Assembly: GCA_021613535.1 (NCBI GenBank)
Contig: CP075495.1
Span: 6,510,001-6,574,000, forward strand
Direction: 5' to 3'
DNA: 64,000 nt
From: Adineta vaga
Lineage: Eukaryota > Rotifera
Part shown: piece by piece, positions 38,892-52,233 of the stretch
Layout of the letters: the number at the start of each line of letters is the position of its first letter
Position numbering within the stretch: the stretch's first letter is position 1
Position numbers and translations under genes: made by a program
The notes under the pieces: model-generated
What the model saw: the letters and a program-made list of their open reading frames with translations, nothing else
What the model was told of the DNA's origin: nothing
Databases searched by the model: none

Positions 38892-39880
38892 AAGATAGAC
38901 AGATAGACAAAGATTTCTTCGTCTCAACCAATTGAATGTTAGTGTTGATGAAAATCACAAGGGAGCCAATTTATATCGTCGTATTGACTAATGATCAAGC
39001 GTACATACATACATACATACATTTTGAGATGCTCTCGTTCGTTTGAGTACTGTCAAGTGGGAATGAGGCAGAGCAAAAGATCCTATTAAAAATTGTGTTC
39101 AAATGAAAGAAAAAGATGAATGTCGAATGAGAGGACAATATGGAACTGATTTCTTTTTCTTTTCTCGATTGTAAGTACCTCTCTTATTCGATTGTAAAGT
39201 AGAAGATCAGAAAGAAAATAAATGATGGTCAAACTGAAATACACTGTCGGAATCCGGAGTAAATGACAAGTGGTTAACAGTTTTCTTTTTGTTGTTTACA
39301 AGTAATTACTTTCGATATTGTTATCGAAAAGAATTTCATACTTGGAAAATGATCAATAATTAAGAAATAGAAATCTTCTCTCATGCAAATGATGTATTTA
39401 TGTTTTCTTTTTGTGCTCTAAAAGAAGAATAGAATGAACGGATGTACTTCATACCTTGAGGCATCTTTTCTTCTTACCTTTCTATTTCTCTTAGCAGATT
39501 TTGTGATTTGAGAGAAAAATATGCATTGAATAATTGGAGGGGAAGGATGAGTTGTTAAGAATAGAATACAAAGGGGAAAAAAAACGTATGGTTGGAAAAA
39601 AAGAAATCTCCACCCTCCCTAATTATCGCTTCAGTTTCCTCTCGGCAGGCATGGAATGTAAGCAACATTAGACCATTTGTTTCGTCTGTTGCGTGTTCGG
39701 ACTCGATTAATTGGTTAAGTGACTTCAATTAATACATATACACACGCAAATATATATTTATTTAGTTTTTGTCTTTTCTCCTGATCAGTACACACACACA
39801 CACACATATACACATACGGAAAAAAAAGAAAAACGAAAGAAAGATTAAATGAAAAGAAAAACATATATTCTAGAATATAA
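38892..39880. other. convergent region polycystin / FEZF
   Basis: 3' regions of two convergent genes. Contains an ACAT repeat (39002-39022), a CA run near 39790-39805, and TTTATT at 39757-39762, which reads AATAAA on the minus strand and suits FEZF. No gene. Confidence 0.6.
39002..39022. repeat. (ACAT)n tetranucleotide repeat
   Basis: Five ACAT units in tandem between the polycystin-like and FEZF genes. Confidence 0.8.
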
Positions 39881-41309
<1,429 letters not shown>

Positions 41310-43715
41310 ATCTAAAAGAGTATAAAAAAGAAATGAAGAATTTATCCAATAAAATTTTCTTAAATGAACTGTCGCATACTTTTTTCATTCGATAGGAACT
41401 CTTCAGAGAAGAACTTTCGGCGTCAGTTGGACAAGAACATCTTCATTCTGATTGAACTATCTTAGAATTTCCAATTACCTGTATGATGATCTTATCTTTG
41501 TTTCACTTGCTGATGCCTCGAATATAATATATATATATGTATTTACGTAGAGTAAGAGTAAAAGAAGGAAGAACCACCTGCAGACTATCGCGTCAGTAAA
41601 ACGAACAAGAATAAGAGAAAAAAAAGAAAGGAGCAACAGCAGGGTTAAGTAAAAAATGACGATGCAAGAAGAAGAAGAAAAAAAGAGGCAAAAGTAATGA
41701 CACACTACGATGAATGGTCTCTTGACTGGTTCGAATGAATAATGCACAAATCGCATGCGCGCACTTTCATTTGTGTCTTTTCTTTAATAGTTCCAAAGAG
41801 AAAAAAACGCAAAGAAGAAGAAGAAGAAAAAAAAGGAAAAATGAATACTGATTTCTCATTGGTTGTCAATATTTGAATGATTGGTGAATTTTTTCCTTAC
41901 TCTATATATTCTTTTTTCTATTCTTATTCTTCTAATCGATTTTTTTTTCTTTTCTCCTCTATCCAATCGAAATAACAGATGCATAATTTGAGCAATTCAT
42001 TCACCTGAAATGAAAATTTCATGTAAAATATTCTCTATTCGTTTATGATGCAAGTTGAAGAGTATTGTCATATTCATTTGTCCCTTGTTCATGCACACTT
42101 GAACACTAATCACTCAATACGACTGTTACTTGCAACGGTATGCACAACAACAACAGCATCATCATCGTCATCATTTCTGTAGGCACCCTGGTGTGTTTAA
42201 AATGAGACTAGAATGAGTGAATGTCTTTCTGTTTTTCCAATGACTATAGCATCCTAATCAAGATGACAATCATCACTATTTTTTCCAATCAGGATTAACA
42301 CACAATTGTTTTTAACAACAACTGGATCATCAATCTGATTATGATCTTTTTCTCACACCTTCAACTAAATTAAAATGAATCACTCGTGTCTTACTTTTCC
42401 TCATGTAACAAACGATATTTTATTAGAAAAACTAAGAAAGAAAAAATTTAACTTGTAAATTTCAATTAGTTCGTTTGATCTCGACGATAAGTGCATTGAA
42501 ACATCTTGTTAATAGTCGACAACGGCTAATCAAATTTTATTAAAAAGAATGACAAGAAAGAGAGAAGAAAAAGCAAACTTCTCGAGAAATGTATCGCGCT
42601 AAATGAATGCTTTTCTTGTCAGAAAACAAAGAGAATAAAAAGAATGATCGTCATTTCTTCTCGTCTCTCTTTTTTTTGTGTCTTTATATTCTCTCTGCGT
42701 GACCATATCAACACTCTGTTGTCGGCATCGAAATCAAACAAACGAAGGCAGCTGCAAAGCTTGTCATGCGCGCGTGTGTGTATGTCGATTTTACTTCAAT
42801 TTTCAAACTTGAATATCTTTCGAATGAAAAACTTGTTGTCTTTTGACTTTGATTTCATTGTATATGTGATCTTATTGAATGGTTCAATGCACATCTAATC
42901 GGTTAATATACCATGCATATAAGTACTGATTGACAACACCTTGTTAAGTAGAGATTTTTCTCAATCGAAATACAAAACAGAGTGAACTATCAAGTGGATA
43001 GCATCATTATTTTATCGACAAGGTGAATTATGAAATTGTTGATTGTATAGAGAAGGAAAAGAAATCAATGAAATTGTTTTTTTTCTCGAACAGATGACTT
43101 TTTTATTTGGAATGATTGCTTTCAATGGACAACAAATGATAAATATCTAAGATGAAGATATTGACACTTCAATAATTTGTTTGACAAAATTGACACAAAT
43201 ATGCATAAGAACAAAATCTGTAGTTTTTCAATGTATTCGAAATCAAGTCTTGTGAAATAAGGAGATACTAATGAGAAAGTTCTTTTATTATCGACATGAA
43301 GAAATACGTTCGATAGATATTGTTGATACGAATCAAAGTTAGGATATCGAGATGAACAATAGAACCTGAAATTTTGGTCGAAACTCGTGAATCACCTCTG
43401 ACAATAGTCTCAAGAGAGGATACTGTTAACTTAAAATAGGGCTGAAGAAACGTTTCTACATTTCCTTTTCCTGTATCAATTTAATTCAATTGTCTTTCAA
43501 TGCAATTTTAAAGCCTATTTTCTTAATACTAATTGTACTACAAATGGAACGATTTTATCAGATTACTTTCTAATATTCAAAGCGTAATTATACTAAATAT
43601 TATTCGTTCTTCATTTTGGTTTTTCGAATAAATTTGTACATGATTTAGAATTACAAATCTGTCGTTTATATTTCAGTTAACAACTTTTTCATTAACAAAA
43701 GATATTACAAAAATA
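41310..43715. other. long intergenic region upstream of FEZF
   Basis: About 2.4 kb, the largest gene-free gap of the inner window. AT-rich with poly-purine runs and no convincing coding exon. Its size upstream of a developmental regulator fits an enhancer-bearing region; I could not identify specific sites. Confidence 0.5.
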
Positions 43716-44138
43716 TTAAAGGTTATATTTCTTTCTAAGTTCTTCACGTCTTTTTGCTCGTCTATCACGTTCAGCTTGTGTAGAACATGTTTTTGGTACA
43801 AATACTGTCTCTGGTTCATTGATAGTTGTTATTTGTTCAGTATCTTTTTCATCATCATCTAATTTTACCGTCAATTCAATAGTTCGAACATCTTCAACAG
43901 GTCGTAATGGCTGTTCCGATTTCGATGATCCACTAAATGCTCGTTTCAATTTCGAACTAAATTTTTGCTGTTGTTTTCGTTCATTTTCTAGTTGAATTTG
44001 AGTTAATTCATGATTTGGTACACGTTGCTGAATTGATAATGTACAACCTTGACCAGCGAATATACATGCAAGTAGAATACCTAATATAATAGTTAAAATA
44101 ATAATTGAAAATATTGCAAGAATAATATATGATTCCAT
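43716..44138 (-). CDS. uncharacterised single-pass membrane protein
   Basis: 140 residues in one exon. The first ATG in frame is at 44138; codons upstream include GTG but no ATG, and a TTTTAG acceptor-like site sits just 5' of the open frame, so a 5' intron is possible. Residues 3-32 form one strongly hydrophobic helix (IILAIFSIIILTIILGILL). The rest is a basic cytoplasmic-looking tail (SKLKRAFSGSSKSEQPL) ending in a charged stretch (RDRRAKRREELRKKYNL). I know no family for it. It is likely a type III or signal-anchored protein. Confidence 0.65.
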   Translation of the reverse strand: MESYIILAIFSIIILTIILGILLACIFAGQGCTLSIQQRVPNHELTQIQLENERKQQQKFSSKLKRAFSGSSKSEQPLRPVEDVRTIELTVKLDDDEKDTEQITTINEPETVFVPKTCSTQAERDRRAKRREELRKKYNL

Positions 44139-44703
44139 GAGTATTGTATTCACTAAAACTTCATAATAAATAATGATACTATTGATTTACTTGTTTCGTT
44201 TTATCGAATAGCGTATAGATGCGAAAAAGAGAACATGCAATGTATGCGTCTGAGTAAATGGTTATATATAAAACTCCGAATGAAAAAGAAAAAAGAATAG
44301 ACGTAACTTTTTTTTCTTCTTTTAAATGAATCAACCGAAGAATTGATAAACATCGGTAAAGATTAGACAATCTCTATATGTAGGTATATCATGCAAGAAA
44401 TGACTCAATCATCTAACAATATATATACGATCAAATGTAATTTCTAGATCTTGTCTAGGGAAGAGTTTCGTTCATCATTTCTTTTCTTTTTTTGTATTAT
44501 TTACAGTAGTTTGACCTTTTTGTTTTACATTTGTTATTTCTATTCTGATCAATGTTGATTGCTTTGTTTTTGAAAGAAACACCTTCTTATCGAATATTAC
44601 ATATCCGTAAAGATTTGGTTATAACCAAAAGAAAAAGAAATGAATATAAAAAAAACAAAATAAGATGAAAATATAACAAGTAAGACTAAATAACAAGCAT
44701 GTT
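44139..44703. other. gap between two minus-strand genes
   Basis: Upstream of the small membrane protein and downstream of PSMD14; AT-rich, no gene seen. Confidence 0.55.
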
Positions 44704-45763
<1,060 letters not shown>

Positions 45764-46116
45764 TTTATTTGATTCTACGATCTAAAACTGACTTTCATCA
45801 CAATAATTTTAGTTCCGAGAAAAAAAGGATTATTTTAAATATAACTATTCGTAGAATTTATTGGCCATAACAGCTAACAATATACAACTTTCAATGTCGT
45901 CAGTCATTTTTAGAAAAAATTCTATTCTATTCAACGAATTCGAATTCGAAAGGATAACTAGAATTGATGAGTCATGATAAGCATCAGCCATAGTAAGTAA
46001 CTATTTGTCCTCTTTCTCATTCGTTTATAACATCAACCAATGAGAATAACAAACAATCTCGAACTCTGTAACGACTTGAAAAAGTTGTTTTCTTGATCAG
46101 GTTAGATTCATTTACA
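45764..46116. promoter_or_regulatory. putative bidirectional promoter PSMD14 / IDH3B
   Basis: Only 353 bp separate the two divergent start codons, so both promoters and 5' UTRs must share this stretch. It includes GAATTCGAATTCGAA, an internally palindromic string near 45939-45953. No experimental evidence. Confidence 0.5.
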
Positions 46117-47793
46117 ATGACGTCTATCTTATTCCGACGTGTTCAACCTAATATTGTCGGTACAATATTACGTAAAAATGTGGAAGTCAGTAATATTCAT
46201 TGAAAGTAAACGATCTATTTAATTGTGTTTTTTTCTTCTATATAGCATATAAGAAATCTTTCATCAATAACCGTAAGTTATTTTTGACGAAAAAGTTTAT
46301 TATTATTTTTGTTGAATTTTTTTTTTCGAAGAGTACCGCTGAAAAGATCACTGAATCGCATAAATATCATGTTACAGTTGTACCAGGTGATGGTGTTGGA
46401 CCTGAATTAATGTTATGCGTACGAGAAGTCTTCAATGCTGTTGGTGCACCAATTGAATTCGATGAATTACTTGCCAGGTTGAATTAATATAAAAGTTGAA
46501 GATGATTATTTTTTCTTCTTATCAATTTTAGTGAATTAATGCCTGGTCGATCTTCATCTCTTGCTGATATAGTTGCTTCATTTAGACGTAATCGTGTTGG
46601 AATGAAAGGTATATTAACAGTAAGTAATCGTCCCTATTGCTTATTGAAATTGATATATATATATATATATGAATTTTTTAGACACCAGCTATCAGTGAAG
46701 GAGGTGATCTGATGTCATTGAACATGAAGATTAGGTATAGATGAAATATTCTGTTTTAGTAGTACAATGATTTTGTCTTCTTTTATTTTAGACGTGCATT
46801 AGATCTTTATGCTAATGTTGTTCGAATAAAAACTGTACCTGGTCTAAAACTTCGCCATCAAAATATTGATTTTATTGTTATTCGTGAACAAACAGAAGGA
46901 GAATATAGTGCTCTTGAACACGAAGTACAATCAATCTCTTACATACTTTAATTGACTGAAATTGTCTTTTTTTATTTTGTTTAGTCGGTTCGTGGTGTTG
47001 TCGAATCATTGAAGATCACAACATATGAAAATTCAAGACGTATCGCAAAATTTGCATTTGATTATGCCACAAAATTCAATAGAAAAAAGATCACTGCTGT
47101 TCATAAAGCAAATATTATGTCTGTTGATTGAATGAATTCAAATTGGAAACTTAGATTTGTTTATTGAAATTTAGGAAACTTGGTGATGGTCTTTTTCTTG
47201 AATCGTGTCGAGAAGTTGCAGCATTATATCCAAATATTAAATTAGAAACAATGATTGTTGATAATACATGCATGCAACTTGTTTCTAAACCACAACAATT
47301 CGATGTACTTGTTGCACCGAATCTTTATGGAAATATTGTATCTAATTTAGCAGCTGGATTAGTTGGAGGTGCAGGAATGGTTCCTGGTGAATCTTATTCG
47401 ACGGATGTTGCGATCTTTGAACCGGTATGTTTTATGAGAAGCAGAAATAGCAATTATTCGATCGAAATAATTTTTGAATAATTTCATTGAAATTTTTAGG
47501 GTGCACGACATCCATTTTTAACTGGTGCCGGTCGAAATATCGCTAACCCAACAGCCATGCTTTTATGTGGTGTTAATCTACTTCAATATCTTCACTTAGG
47601 TATTCATAATTAAAAACTTCACATTTCCTATATTTAGTTGACATACTTGTATTCTTTAGATTCTATGGCGCAGAAAATCGAACATGCTATTGCTACTGTT
47701 ATCAAACAACAACGTATTAAAACACGTGATATCGGTGGTTATGCAACACAACGAGATTTTCTTCGTAATATTCTTCAACAACTTGAATATTAG
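46117..47793 (+). CDS. IDH3B: isocitrate dehydrogenase [NAD] subunit beta, mitochondrial
   Basis: Regulatory subunit of the NAD-dependent isocitrate dehydrogenase of the citric-acid cycle. Exons: 46117-46185, 46246-46272, 46332-46477, 46532-46619, 46682-46734, 46792-46924, 46985-47118, 47175-47424, 47500-47599, 47660-47793; 377 residues. The N-terminus is basic and hydroxylated ([15 protein letters not shown]), as in a mitochondrial presequence. Family landmarks are [73 protein letters not shown] and [15 protein letters not shown] and FDYATKF match the beta subunit better than gamma. A 27-nt second exon is unusually short. Confidence 0.94.
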
Positions 47794-48190
47794 GTCATAA
47801 CTTCTCATAATCATTTATTTTGAAAAACAACAACAAAACAACCCCGCTTTCTATTAGTAGTATTGTGTTCAGTTTTTTTCTTTTTGTCTTTTGGACAAAT
47901 ATATAAATTTATTTTTTTGTCTTTATCAATCACAAAGAAAACAAATCGTAACGTATTGTCAATTGAAGAATAATCCTTAGTCTACAAATATACATAACTT
48001 CTCAAGACTTATCTTTATTCAATGAGAATGTATCGCAGACAGACAAGATTTTTGAAACACGCATTTGCACACACTAGCAGGGGAACATAACTGCGAGTCA
48101 AAAAGGCTCGAAAACTATACGTTTAAGCACTAAGAAAGTAGAATTTTATCGTTTAATCATTGTAAAAGTGCAAATTCCTCGATAAAAACG
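47794..48190. other. gap after IDH3B
   Basis: IDH3B 3' UTR and spacer; AT-rich, no gene. The TTTTCAG at 48195-48200 inside the next ORF could alternatively be a splice acceptor. Confidence 0.5.
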
Positions 48191-48530
48191 ATGTTTTCAG
48201 CGTTTTTCAAAAATCTTGGCTGCCTGGAATGTATCAAAACTTTAGTTCGTTTAGGACAAAATACTTGCCCTAAATGTCAGCATTATAGTCTGTATGTGAT
48301 TTTGTATGTATCTACAATCATTTTATTAATGATAACATATTTTACTAAACTATTTGTAGTTGAATGAAACACATCAAAATCTTACGATTAATTCAGATTT
48401 AACATTGATATCACAACAATTGTTCTCACCATCTTTCTCAACAAATAGTAATTTAATGGATAAAATTTTAGTTTCTGGTTCTATTATTTTACTTGTTGGT
48501 TTAATATTATACCCAACTCTAATGAAATGA
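48191..48530 (+). CDS. small putative tail-anchored protein with half of a RING-like finger
   Basis: Low-confidence gene, 95 residues, exons 48191-48307 and 48360-48530 (52-nt intron). The first part, GCLECIKTLVRLGQNTCPKC, resembles the second half of a RING finger (CxxC ... CPxC), but the first zinc-ligand half is missing. A C-terminal hydrophobic segment (VSGSIILLVGLILYPTLM) would anchor it in a membrane. AATAAA follows at 48592-48597, so it may be transcribed. It could be a 5'-truncated RING gene remnant, or a gene whose first exon I missed: TTTTCAG at 48200 would serve as acceptor. Confidence 0.4.
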
Positions 48531-48704
48531 TTCTATTGCTAATATTTTTTAATCGTTTTTTTTCCATTTAATGCTATCATGAAAAACGTAAAATAAATTT
48601 CTGATAAATTGATCAATCATTGTTCGAAAAGAAACACCTAACAAAAAACAAGACACAATCTTTCGATATCTCATCAATTCGACAGCGAGCAATCAAACAA
48701 TATG

Positions 48705-49988
48705 TTAAGATTTGTTAGTGAGAAATTTCTGAATTGGTGATCCTACTAATACAAACCATGGTGGATAATAATCTGATGGTGTACACACAACTTTGTATTT
48801 AATATCATGTATAACTTCTCCGCCTGCAAAATAAGCAGTCCAAAAGCCAAACGTACCACCGGTTACGATTGAATGATGACAAAATGAAAGAGCAATCAAA
48901 TCATCAGCTGCTGAAAAATAATCTGGAAGAAGAAAGACTTTTTTTCGAGCTATTTCTTCTTGGAAAGCATTTTGACAATATGGTTTGTCATCACTAGCCA
49001 TAAGAAAACGAACATCCTGATTATGGAATCGACGTTGAAAATAGGCCATTGCACGATAAATATAAGCATCGTCAGAAGCATAACCAATACGTTTAAAATC
49101 ATAAAGACGAATATGAATACTAATCCAAGTAATATTGTAACGTGTTCGGAAAGTATGACGAAGTTCTTTTTGAGTTTTGGCAAATATTGGTAAACATGAT
49201 GGACAAATATCCATGGTAATATCCCGGAAATATGCACCCATATGCCTCAATGTCTCTAGTCGAGCACTAAATATTTCATGAATTTCTTCTCGAAAGGTAT
49301 GAAAATGTAAATAGGATTGCCAATAACCGATAAGTTCTATATTTTTAAATGCATTCGTTCGTAGTAAATCTGACTCATATGTGCAAAATGAATTTTTTTC
49401 TACGACATTAGTTAATTTCGAATATGCCTCAGATGATAACCACATATTTTCATCAATTTTTCTCATTTCAAAACTTTTTGAAAGTTCAAGAAGAATAGTA
49501 AAATGAACATGTAAACGACAATTTTTTGTACGAGCTAAACCATATGCACTTGCATACATAAACATACGATTACCGAGTCGACCACCGCTATGACGTAAGA
49601 TAACATTACAACGCATTTGTTCACATGGATTTTGTGATATACTAAGATTGTTTGATTCAGATATATTGTCACATAGTGGACCAAGAGGATCAGTTGTTGT
49701 TGTTGTTGTTGTTGTCGGAACCGTTTCATTAGTCGTTATTTGATTAGATAAAGTAGTTGTAATTATTGTCAGGGGTTTGCTGGAGGTCGCATTTGTTGTC
49801 GTCACCGTCGCCGTTTTTACTACAGCATTCATTAAAAAACTTATCTTTTCAGTATGTATTTTTGACAATGAAGAACTAGTGTACATGATGAGAAGAAGAA
49901 TAAGAAGATAAACAATTGCATAGATCAAATATTTTTTCTTAATTAATAAAAATGAATATGGTCGTTCAATACTTCCCGAATTGAACAT
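48705..49988 (-). CDS. GT11 alpha-1,2-fucosyltransferase-like, intronless
   Basis: Golgi type II membrane glycosyltransferase expected to transfer L-fucose to galactosides. Single exon, 427 residues. A short cytoplasmic tail is followed by a signal anchor (~19-38), a Thr-rich stem with a run of eight threonines (~92-99), and the catalytic domain. GGRLGNRMFMYASAYGLA (~135) and GGTFGFWTAYFAGGEV near the C-terminus are the GT11 landmarks. The donor-binding motif, usually HxRRGD-like, reads ISIHIRLYDFKRIGY here, so one basic residue and the glycine differ. Cysteines in the N-terminal part of the domain suggest disulfides. The lack of introns among split neighbours suggests retroposition or lateral gain; neither is provable here. 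Confidence 0.88.
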   Translation of the reverse strand: MFNSGSIERPYSFLLIKKKYLIYAIVYLLILLLIMYTSSSLSKIHTEKISFLMNAVVKTATVTTTNATSSKPLTIITTTLSNQITTNETVPTTTTTTTTDPLGPLCDNISESNNLSISQNPCEQMRCNVILRHSGGRLGNRMFMYASAYGLARTKNCRLHVHFTILLELSKSFEMRKIDENMWLSSEAYSKLTNVVEKNSFCTYESDLLRTNAFKNIELIGYWQSYLHFHTFREEIHEIFSARLETLRHMGAYFRDITMDICPSCLPIFAKTQKELRHTFRTRYNITWISIHIRLYDFKRIGYASDDAYIYRAMAYFQRRFHNQDVRFLMASDDKPYCQNAFQEEIARKKVFLLPDYFSAADDLIALSFCHHSIVTGGTFGFWTAYFAGGEVIHDIKYKVVCTPSDYYPPWFVLVGSPIQKFLTNKS

Positions 49989-51310
49989 TTTGTTTGATTG
50001 ACAGATAATTGTGTCAAAGTAAGTACAGAGAAAAGCAGAATTGAAATTATATTATCATATCAATAAATAAGACGATAATATTCATATTGAAAACTAAAAC
50101 AATTCAAATGACTCAGATTATTATCAAAGATTAACATGCATTGATGTTGACAATAACATTTTGAAGAGATCAACCGATGAGATATCTCTCATCTCTTATT
50201 AGATATATTTATTTCATTATTGTACAAAACGTTAGAAGATGTACACACAAAATGCGTGTTAGTCTCGTATGGCATATTGACACCAGATTTTATTTGTACA
50301 ACAATGAGAACTAACGAGGGAAGTTCAATCTGAAATAGTTTTGCAAAGATTAGTTGAGAAAAACGAGAATATAGAAAGTGCAAGAAAGTTGCAACTCATT
50401 TATAGATATTCATTTTGTCGCATAGAAACAACGTGTTTTTTTCTAGAAATCTTTCACTTTCATCGAGTTTTAAACGAGTATATCAGGATTCGTACAAAGC
50501 ATCTTATTTAGATAAATTATTAGGAATATAGATAGAGGGAAGGAACAAGTGAGATGTTACATCCTTTGCTTTTGAAAATTCACTTGTTTTATCTTCCAAG
50601 TAAAACAATAAGATTTCAGCCTGTTCATTTTTTGCAAACCTCTTTCTCTATGGTATTTTGTACATAGAAAAAAAGGATTACGTCTCATTTTCTGTTCTGA
50701 CATCCCGAGTTACACTCCGACAAGTCTCTCTTACCGTTCAAATAAAACTGATTTTTGATAATCTTTGTAACGGCATAAAATGATTCGTTTCTTCTGACTA
50801 GGTGTAAAAAATACTGCATGGATTGGTTCTTTTCTTTTTTTTGTAAGAACGATTGAAAGTTTTTTCAGTAAAGTAAACGTTTGCGACGCACATGAAGGTA
50901 AGAAAAAAGAATTATCAATAACATTGTTGAAAAGAAATAAACCGAAAAAAAGAAGGTACGAAAAGAAAATTTTTGAATTATTGTACGGTAGGTAAACAGT
51001 TTACATTCTCATCTATTAAATAGTCACCATTTGGTAACTATTTAAGAAAGAAAATAATGTTATGACACTCAATGTTGTGAAAACTAACCTAGATCATTCA
51101 CAATGTTTCGAGACGTTTCAGAAGCCTATGTTTTCTGCACATATATATGCGTTTTTAGAATTCAATTTTTTCTTTCTCGGTCATTTTGACAGATTCAAGA
51201 TAGGGTATCAATAAATTTCGTTAGTTTACTTCATATAATGTTACATAATCAATACAACATGTATCGTTTCCTTTATATAATCAATTAATATAAGAAAAGT
51301 TTTACAATGT
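49989..51310. other. intergenic region upstream of the fucosyltransferase
   Basis: 1.3 kb, AT-rich, no convincing gene or repeat family seen. Confidence 0.55.
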
Positions 51311-51589
51311 TTATGATAAAGTTTTGGGACGAACATTTAATCGATAAAGAAGAATAGCAATAATAATAGTAGCTAAGACGCTATAAAATATGAACCATTG
51401 TCGCATACTATGTTTAAATGATTGTTGTTCTTCAGCACGCGTTAATTTTCTTTTTCTAAGATCATGATGGTATTTTTGTTGCTGTAGTTGACGATTTTGT
51501 TTGACAAAATGTAATTTACCATCACGCCAATAGAATCGATTTCTATGCGATCGAAATATTGAAAACATCATATAAAAAACCCAGAACAT
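51311..51589 (-). CDS. small single-pass membrane protein, unknown
   Basis: 92 residues, one exon, ATG at 51587-51589. A hydrophobic N-terminus (FWVFYMMFSIF) is followed by a very basic, Gln-rich middle (NRQLQQQKYHHDLRKRK) and a C-terminal membrane helix (FIFYSVLATIIIAILLYRL). I do not recognise it. The bipartite hydrophobic/basic layout is protein-like, but the size makes a chance frame possible. It is divergent from the CELF gene. Confidence 0.5.
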   Translation of the reverse strand: MFWVFYMMFSIFRSHRNRFYWRDGKLHFVKQNRQLQQQKYHHDLRKRKLTRAEEQQSFKHSMRQWFIFYSVLATIIIAILLYRLNVRPKTLS

Positions 51590-52233
51590 TTTTCTATTCT
51601 CGACGTAAAAAAACGATGGTAATAGACGATCTATGTGTTCAGAAAAAGAAATAATAAAAAAGCAGTTACTATTAAATATATTTTTTTTTCTCCTTTTTTT
51701 TCTCCTGTCTCTTGACGACGATAGTGAGAAGGGAAATTCTCTGGCGATGAATAGTAAGTAAAATATTGACTGTTTTTTTTTCTCTTACTTACAATGATGG
51801 AATACAAAATTATCATTTTTCTTGCCATTGTTCGATAACTTGAAGAAAAGACTGATGAGGAACACAATTTTTTATATGCGAATATTTGAAATATCTGAAT
51901 GCTTATTGTGAGAGTAGAGGACGCTAAGAAAATAACTTGTGCACTAAAAATTGGTTATAATTTGAAGAAAACTATAATATTTACTATCCATTAGAAAAAT
52001 TCGGCGCTCTCCTATATAACTCTTTCTGTTCTTCTTCTTCTTCTTCTTCCTTTCATTGTCTAAGTTAGTTCTATTATTTCAGTAGCTCAGTGTGTTACTT
52101 TTCTGTGTGTATTGTCTTTATGTGTTTCTGTTCAATTGAACAATTACAATATCTTTGAAGAAGTCTTGTTCATGTTTGGTAAATAAATATAATTCTTTTA
52201 TCAAACAGTATAAAATACTTGTACTCAGATATT
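51590..52233. other. divergent region upstream of CELF
   Basis: Contains TTC-rich repeats near 52030-52050. TACTCAG ending at 52228 is a possible 5' UTR acceptor just before the CELF start. No gene. Confidence 0.5.

Noticed and set aside
41725-41745. GGTTCGAATGA, resembling a tRNA T-loop
   Set aside because: No acceptor stem, anticodon arm or matching 3' side around it.
42644-42898. 84-codon open frame upstream of FEZF
   Set aside because: Starts in AT-rich non-coding sequence, no homology-like pattern; probably chance.
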